DNA from: Bolinopsis microptera
Lineage: Eukaryota > Ctenophora > Tentaculata > Lobata > Bolinopsidae
DNA length: 64,000 bases
Assembly: GCF_026151205.1 (NCBI RefSeq)
Contig: NC_087081.1
Coordinates: forward strand, 4,707,246 to 4,771,245
Direction of reading: 5' to 3'
The notes under the pieces: model-generated
Database searches by the model: none
The model's input: the letters and a program-made list of their open reading frames with translations, nothing else
Told to the model about the DNA's origin: nothing
Shown here: piece after piece, positions 58,193 through 64,000 of the stretch
How positions within the stretch are numbered: the first letter of the stretch is position 1
Layout of the letters: each line of letters opens with the position of its first letter
Program-made: the position numbers and the translations under genes

Positions 58193-60864
58193 GTCAGCTA
58201 TTGCACGATGCAAATGTTATCCACTACATAAAATAAATTATTGGTTACTGAAAACCTCCTATTTTACATATTTAACAGTATACGGATGAAAAAAGAGGAC
58301 AACCCCTTATCATGTGTGATTTTACCGAATATTACGTTAACGGACATTATAAAATTCCAGAATAACTTTTTTCAATTTCACAAAAAAAAAGATGATCAAG
58401 GAAGCCGAAGAAAATAATGCCATAATGCGATTTAGCCAGAACTAGCACTTTGTAATAACTTGTTTCAGTGGATCCAATCATATCATTTAGGGCTAAGCCA
58501 ATCTCCAGTCGAGCTATAAGGTTTTTCTAAAAGTGCAAGGGCCCCCGATAATTAAACCAACTTAAAACATGCATTTCTGAACACTGACTCCGTATCACCA
58601 AACAGGACACAGGTTTAAAATGTTGTCTCGATCACGTGACATGACCGTATGAAATAATTTATTTGGAAAACTGAAAATGACTGACGCAAAGACTAAGATA
58701 ATCAAATCAATTAAATGAAATATAATGTATATTTTTATTTAAGGGTCGCAATAAAGCTTCAATAATATGATTTTGTTTCACATTTATGCCACGTAGAGGC
58801 AGACAAAGAAGGTGCCCGGTGTATGCGAAGCCGTAAAATTATTTGTGACTTTGACAGACACAAGGCCAAAAAATCATTACTTACAAGGGAAAATGAGCAA
58901 ACTAAATATTTCAAAGCTTTTATAACAAAGGACACAACTTGAAAAAATCTTTCCAAGACTGAAGCGAGAGGTGGGTTTTTATACTTTATGCTACAATCTG
59001 GTTTAATTAACTGCAGCCAGGAAACTCCCAGCAATTTACGTCACAATCGCGTCAGATATCATCATTAATTATATGACGACATTATTAAATTTTGTTCTTG
59101 TATCTTCATTCCTCACCATATATGGTTACTCAGTACTCTTGCTGTTACGCAATCCGTACTAAAAAATTAACACCATGGTCAATAGGGTTTCATTTTACAC
59201 GTTTAACAGACAACCCACGAGAATTCAACACTAGAACAGGTTATCTCTGACGTAGGTGAAAATTGTCAGGTGTGTTTTGTAAGTCGATAAGCAAAGGAAT
59301 TCAATTTGTTACAAATCAATTTACGTCATAGTTGTGAGAAACCATGAACGTCATAGTTCTCGTCAAAACCTTATGTTCTGTCACTTAGTAGACGTATTTC
59401 GAGTTGGGAAATTATGAAAGCGTGAACTCGACATTCTAGTTTTGGTTATCAATTAGCGTTTCCATCAGTTTCCAGTAACAGATTTCTGTCAAAAAGCTTA
59501 AAACAGTATTTGTCTACTATACCCATAATTATTGATTATGAGTTTTGGTAAACGATCAACTCTTTTTGTTTAATGTCAGGGTCAACTGATAACTTAATTA
59601 ATAAGCTATAAGTTAATAATTATAAGGATGCAATTTCAACGTTTTAAAATTGCCTTAAAACATTTCCTTGTGTTTGAGGTAGCATATCTGTCGATCATTG
59701 ACTGAATATGTCAATTTAAATTCATTCAAGTTGGTATTAAATTCATATAATATATTGTTTTACTGTTGTGGGAAAGTAGAATCTAAACGAAATCATGCAG
59801 GAGCAAAATTATCACCTTTCGCACGTGCAAACTTTGAGCAAACGTTTCGTGCGCATACAACATTGAATCACCGTAAATTTTTGCATAGTGGTATTTTATA
59901 TATAGTTTGATAAGCATGCAAAGTTTCAGAAGATTTCAAAAAGAACTTGGATCACAACGGGACTCCAAAGTTGATAAAAATCATGAAAATAACAATTTTC
60001 AGTGATTTTAGCAATTTTAAATCAATTTGGGCGTGACCCCACGTGTGCAACTTTTTTATTTTCAACTTTAAAACTAGCCTATAACACAATTTAGACCTTC
60101 AGGAAGCAAAATTGAGCTCCACAATCCAAGGGATGGCCCAACACCAGAGAATACTAATTCACAACTTTTGTGTTTTTATAATATTATTCTTCAAAAAAGC
60201 ACTAACTTAAATAGCGAATATCTTTATGAAGGAGCAAAGTAGGAAACTTTTCCGGTAGATTTTCAGAATGCCTAAACAATTATCTAAGATGAAAATGTCC
60301 TCAGATTTTGCATAAAATTACTCTTTAATGGTGTAAAATCGATCTTAAAAGTTGTTATTTTGTCAAAAAACAAGTTTTAAAAACACTTAATTTGATGACG
60401 TCATCAAGTGATGATAATGGCGTTAAATTATTTTAAATATAATGAAAACTAAAGTTAAACGATTATCTTTAAAACCTGTGGTTCGAGATGACTGTATCTT
60501 TTATACTTTTGAATCTACGGACACTTAAATGTAGGCTACAATTGACTGCCAAAGCGTCTATACAAAGCGTCTATACTATACTTCACGACAATCTGTTGTA
60601 AAACAGGGGTTCCAGGAAACCCACTTCCCGATACTCCTGAAACTTGAAATTTCATTTACACTCGATTTGGTCAACGTCTAGACACCCTGCAAAGTTTCAG
60701 ATCTCTTACTCATTTTTAACGTGGTTTTTAAGGCACCTGAATATGGCGATTTTGGGTTTTTTACCTAATTTCGTATAACATGCTGGCGCGTATTTTGCAC
60801 AAATTTCTTGAAATCCTCCAAATAACTATTTCTTATTCCTGTTATCTTTAACATCGAATTAGAA

Positions 60865-61008
60865 TGGGGGGTTAACAGTAAGGGGGGTAAATAGTAAAGG
60901 GGGTAAATAGTAAAGGGGGTAAATAGTAAAGGGGGTAAATAGTAAAGGGGGTAAATAGTAAAGGGGGTAAATAGTAAAGGGGGTAAATAGTAAAGGGGGT
61001 AAATAGTA
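60865..61008 (+). repeat. 16-bp G-rich minisatellite, nine copies
   Basis: The unit is GGGGGTAAATAGTAAA; the first copy is diverged (GGTTAACAGTAA). Regular G5 runs spaced 11 bp apart could support G-quadruplex folding. Confidence 0.95.
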
Positions 61009-61861
61009 TTGTGAATATAAGAGCGGCGGTCATGCTTGCCAGCATTGTGATATGGTTAAATGTAAGCTATATACAATACGTCATAAATCATATCAACGAA
61101 TCGTATCAAAGTCCATCATCAGTTAGTAACTTAGTAACAGAGTAGAGATCAGAGCAGAACGAAGGAACATGCTTGCTTGCGGGAATCTTTTCTGAAATTT
61201 TGTCGACAGGTTAAAATCAATTGCATTTCCGTTACTTTGTACTTGGGTGTGGGATATAAAGCATTATATGGTTGTTAAAAGCCTACATAATACTCTTCAC
61301 TTAATATGGTTAATGTTTAGCATTATTTATAATCCATTATAATGATGTGATCTGAAATTAAGTTAAGCTACCGACGTTTTTTGTGACAATACAAGAAATA
61401 ATGGTTGAGCTCCTACTTGTGAGCCACTTAGGAAATACAGTATATCTGATTTATTGTACCTTCAATTCTTCTGCTTTTTCTTTTGCTGTCTGTGCTCTGC
61501 GACAGCAATTTGTTGCCCAGACTTCCTATCCTCCCCTACCACCTTCTTACCACAGATTGACATAAGCGCCACTTGCCTCTCAACAGCTTGGTTGTTATTA
61601 AAAAACTCTGTTTTGAGAGGCATTCTTATGTATGATATGATAGCGGCTCTCGTCAGACCACGTAGCAAGGGGGGTAGGGTTACCCGAGCGGCGAGCATAC
61701 TCGGACTCCTTCTTTGCTGAGGATAATGGTGTTATTTTTTGTTTGCATCATGTTGATGTACTGAGACCGAAGAAACTATAACCTAACTTGGACACGTTAG
61801 TTCTAGTAGTAGTATAATAATATGTTGAATGAATGATTGATTAAGCTGATCGTTAACATAT

Positions 61862-61864
<3 letters not shown>

Positions 61865-61896
<32 letters not shown>
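61865..61896. repeat. 32-C homopolymer flanked by CATATG
   Basis: Thirty-two uninterrupted Cs lie between CATATGGG and CATATGACAC, so the immediate flanks form an inverted repeat. Confidence 0.95.
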
Positions 61897-61946
61897 ATAT
61901 GACACATATTATGCAAGAAAGTATCTTTGATAATAATAATTATTAC

Positions 61947-62526
61947 CGACTCCCGTTTTAAACCACCATCCACAAGAATCCTCCTTGTAGATGGGGAGCT
62001 CAGTGAACTTCCTTGCGGTCATGTCCAAGTATGGCTTGTAAAAAACCCTCACACGTCGGGAGGGTGGCACCTTCTCCTCCCAGTCAAGGATTTTCAGACA
62101 ATCGGCCACACCCTCCCTCCGCACATCTTGTTCATCATCGGCTGAAATTCATCATTCAATCAAATTTAAAAGATTTTATAGAAATGAATAATATATCCCA
62201 ATTACTTAAACTGATAAAGTGCTGCGTAGGACACAAAACTGAAAATCTGATGTATATAATTATACAATATTATAAATATATATGTTTTCGTATATTATAT
62301 AAAGGCTGTGTTATGGTGTTAAATAAATACCTAGTTTAGCGAGAATGACTGATTCAGGGTGTCCGAAATAGCTGTTATGGCTGATCCGGGCATAAACAAC
62401 TTCACGCTCCTTCCGGGTCAGTTGTATCTCAGTGGCGTATTGCAGATGTTTGAACAGGTGCACAGCACCATGCTCCAAACCAGGCTGTAACTTCACTTGA
62501 ATTCGTTCTTCCTCCCAGCTGCACAT
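61947..62526 (-). CDS. Two spliced exons of an unidentified gene
   Basis: Exon 62,526-62,331 starts ATG directly after a CGTAG acceptor-like sequence and ends CTAG|GTATTT. Exon 62,141-61,947 follows ATTTCAG and ends GTCG|GTAATA. The phases agree (one base plus two) and give a continuous peptide with LTRKEREVVYARI, HPESVILAKL-ADDEQDVRREG and RVFYKPYLDMTARKF. I know similar HPENxLxAMLADE-type stretches from uncharacterised invertebrate proteins, often in transposon-rich loci, but can assign no function. The gene should extend downstream on the minus strand, and the start may be internal. A domesticated or mobile origin is possible. Confidence 0.5.
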
Positions 62527-63044
62527 CTACGAACTTACAGAGTTGTCATATGAACTCTACCCCAGATCTAGCCCATTTGTAGGTCAATTATATTCAAACC
62601 ATGGATCACATCACTAATTATACGCAACAAGCTTCAATCTTGCATGTTAATTACTTCATGACGTATATGGTGGTCATATCACTTCTGACCCAAGGTCTGG
62701 CAGCCGAATGGCTTGTAAAAGTTAACACTGAAATGCAGGACCGGGGTTGTTTGATTAAAAAAGGCTTCCATAAAGCTAGAAATCACTGATGCTTGTTTAA
62801 GCATGGACTATTTCATGCACGAAAACCCATTTGATGAAGATGATATGTCATCAGTCATATGTGATATTAGACACTGATCATGTACACATATTTTAACATT
62901 TTTACTGCTTAATGACCGTTTTTCTTGTATATACTTACTTATATATATATTACTTACTGTACAAAAAATGGATTTAAAAATCATTTGCTGAAATTAAAAA
63001 AAACGTCAAAAAATTGAAAAAAATCGGATTTTTGATGGTTTTGA
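62527..63044. other. Non-coding flank
   Basis: It contains repeat B copy two. The plus-strand frame at 62,601-62,789 has no domain support. AT-rich simple sequence lies near 62,935-62,955. Confidence 0.4.
62531..62604 (-). repeat. Dispersed repeat B, copy two
   Basis: Reverse-oriented match to 42,121-42,190, with the shared core AAATGGGCTAGATCTGGGGT. It reaches almost to the start of the adjacent exon, so that exon's acceptor may come from the repeat. Confidence 0.8.
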
Positions 63045-63316
63045 ATGCATTTGAGCGTTCATATTAATGTTCGTTCATAATTATGTCCGTTCATGAATGT
63101 CTTGTATCACGTTGCAACTCCCACGGTCGTTTCACTATGGTGACGATACAGTGCGCGGCGGGTCATACAATGTACTAGGAACTATGATGTATGACAAGTA
63201 ATGTCCGTCCAAATAATAGTATAAGGTCCGATAAGGTACTTTAAAATGGTTCAAAATTTTGAATAGAGATAATATAGATATATTCATATTAAAGTATATC
63301 CCCGGGTCAAAATTGG
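63045..63316. repeat. Dispersed repeat A, copy two
   Basis: It holds ATGTCCGTTCAT words, a GTGCGCGGCGGGTCATACAA block shared with 11.4 kb, AAGTAATGTCCGTCCAAATA and GGTCCGATAAGGTA in reverse relative to 41.0 kb, then CATATTAAAGTATATCCCCG in the same orientation as at 41.0 kb. Confidence 0.7.
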
Positions 63317-63339
63317 ATCTGGCCGGTAATAATTGATAA

Positions 63340-63890
63340 TGCGGTTAACGGGTGATACTCGTAAAATATCGGATAATGATTAATCACTCTACACTCGACT
63401 GTCACGTAACTTTTTCAACCCGTTCTCCAGCTGGTTCTGAACGACTTTTCGAAACCCTAACCCTCTAATCTGATCCCAACCCTAACCCTAACCCAATCCT
63501 TAACAAAAACATATGCTGAAACCCTAACCCTAACGAGAAATTAGACTAACTTCCTTATACGGTCATATCACGTGATCGAGACAGTTTTTCGCCAATATCT
63601 CGTCAGGGGAGCATTTTAATCCTATGTCATGTGGGGTGATTCGGAATCAGCGTCCGAAATACATCAATTGAAGTCGGTAACAACCGTTGGGGGCCTTTTT
63701 AGAACAATCTTGAAAATCGACTGTAGAGTGAGTTAGCACGCTCGTAAAATATTTGTTCCATATATCTGTTCCATATACAGGACCGTCGACGAGTCCAACT
63801 CGGCGCGCGTCCTGGTAGGTTTTAACGGGTGATACTCGTAAAATATCTGTTCCAACTCGGCGCGCGTCCTGGTCACTGGTAGGTTATAAA
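63340..63890 (+). repeat. Dispersed repeat C, multiple partial copies
   Basis: AACGGGTGATACTCGTAAAA occurs at about 63,347 and 63,828, with a third partial copy near 63,742. CTCGGCGCGCGTCCTGGT occurs twice (about 63,801 and 63,858). It matches 42,851-42,946 in reverse. Confidence 0.8.
63452..63535. repeat. Interstitial CCCTAA tracts
   Basis: AACCCTAACCCT, AACCCTAACCCTAACCC and AACCCTAACCCTAAC occur within 84 bp. They resemble the TTAGGG telomere repeat but are too short and interrupted for a chromosome end. Confidence 0.8.
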
Positions 63891-64000
63891 CTTACAAATA
63901 ACTAAATAACACTGCCTTATATTGGAGGACTTCGACACGACGCGCGAACAATCATTTTATCTCGATGTAATGCAATAATTTTTAATTGTGAACGCTCGAA

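Larger units (their letters stand above)
58193..61946. other. Long non-coding region, 5' flank of the Helitron gene
   Basis: It should contain the Helitron promoter and 5' terminus, but neither is recognisable. AT-rich, with a 16-bp minisatellite at 60,865 and a poly-C run at 61,865. Opposing frames at 61,383-61,720 overlap each other; the minus one might be a further exon of the 62-kb gene but has no clear splice support. Confidence 0.4.

Noticed and set aside
61454-61720. Opposing frames of 88 and 78 codons
   Set aside because: Low-complexity Phe/Cys and Lys/Gln ends and mutual overlap; possibly decayed exon sequence but not supportable.
63452-63535. A chromosome end
   Set aside because: The CCCTAA repeats are few and interrupted, and unique sequence continues beyond them to the window edge.

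Overview
This window reads as nuclear DNA of an invertebrate metazoan. It is AT-rich, has short GT-AG introns, and carries one host gene split into at least fourteen small exons. Transposable elements of animal type are dense: LINEs with apurinic-type or restriction-like endonucleases, a giant intron-containing Helitron, and TIR elements flanked by TA. I cannot name the phylum; a marine invertebrate such as a cnidarian or lophotrochozoan would fit. There are no bacterial-style operons, CRISPR arrays, rRNAs or convincing tRNAs.

Layout. (1) 237-1355 is a non-autonomous TA-flanked transposon. (2) About 4.1-9.95 kb is a nearly full-length LINE. Its ORF1 joins an AlkB-type 2OG-Fe(II) dioxygenase domain to an SGNH-hydrolase domain and is broken by one in-frame stop. 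Its ORF2 (endonuclease plus reverse transcriptase) is open, with an NPGP peptide where many LINEs have a 2A-like sequence. (3) 10.26-19.4 kb holds three LINE remnants; two of them meet tail to tail at a TAA microsatellite. (4) 19.4-32.8 kb is mostly non-coding with many simple and tandem repeats, plus two small candidate coding exons at 20.2 and 22.4 kb. (5) 32,830-39,116 is a plus-strand glutamine-rich gene of nuclear-coactivator character. Exon phases agree throughout except at a run of seven Cs. (6) 40.9-44.3 kb contains dispersed repeats, a LINE scrap and a 1,354-bp element with 205-bp near-identical terminal inverted repeats. (7) 45,160-58,192 on the minus strand is one spliced Helitron gene of 12 exons. 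Small basic 5' exons precede an 8.8-kb exon carrying Cys-rich modules, an HUH/Y2 Rep domain and a PIF1 helicase, and three 3' exons encode a Ulp1-like (C48) cysteine protease. Only one frame break, a missing base near 48,102, interrupts it. (8) 58.2-64 kb is largely non-coding, with two spliced exons of an unidentified minus-strand gene near 62 kb and several dispersed repeats also seen at 41-43 kb.

The transposon genes act on their own DNA or RNA: LINE ORF1 and ORF2 in target-primed reverse transcription, Helitron Rep-helicase in rolling-circle transposition. The glutamine-rich gene is the only convincing long host gene. The two most interesting objects are the AlkB-SGNH LINE and the multi-exon Helitron with a C-terminal SUMO-protease-like domain.
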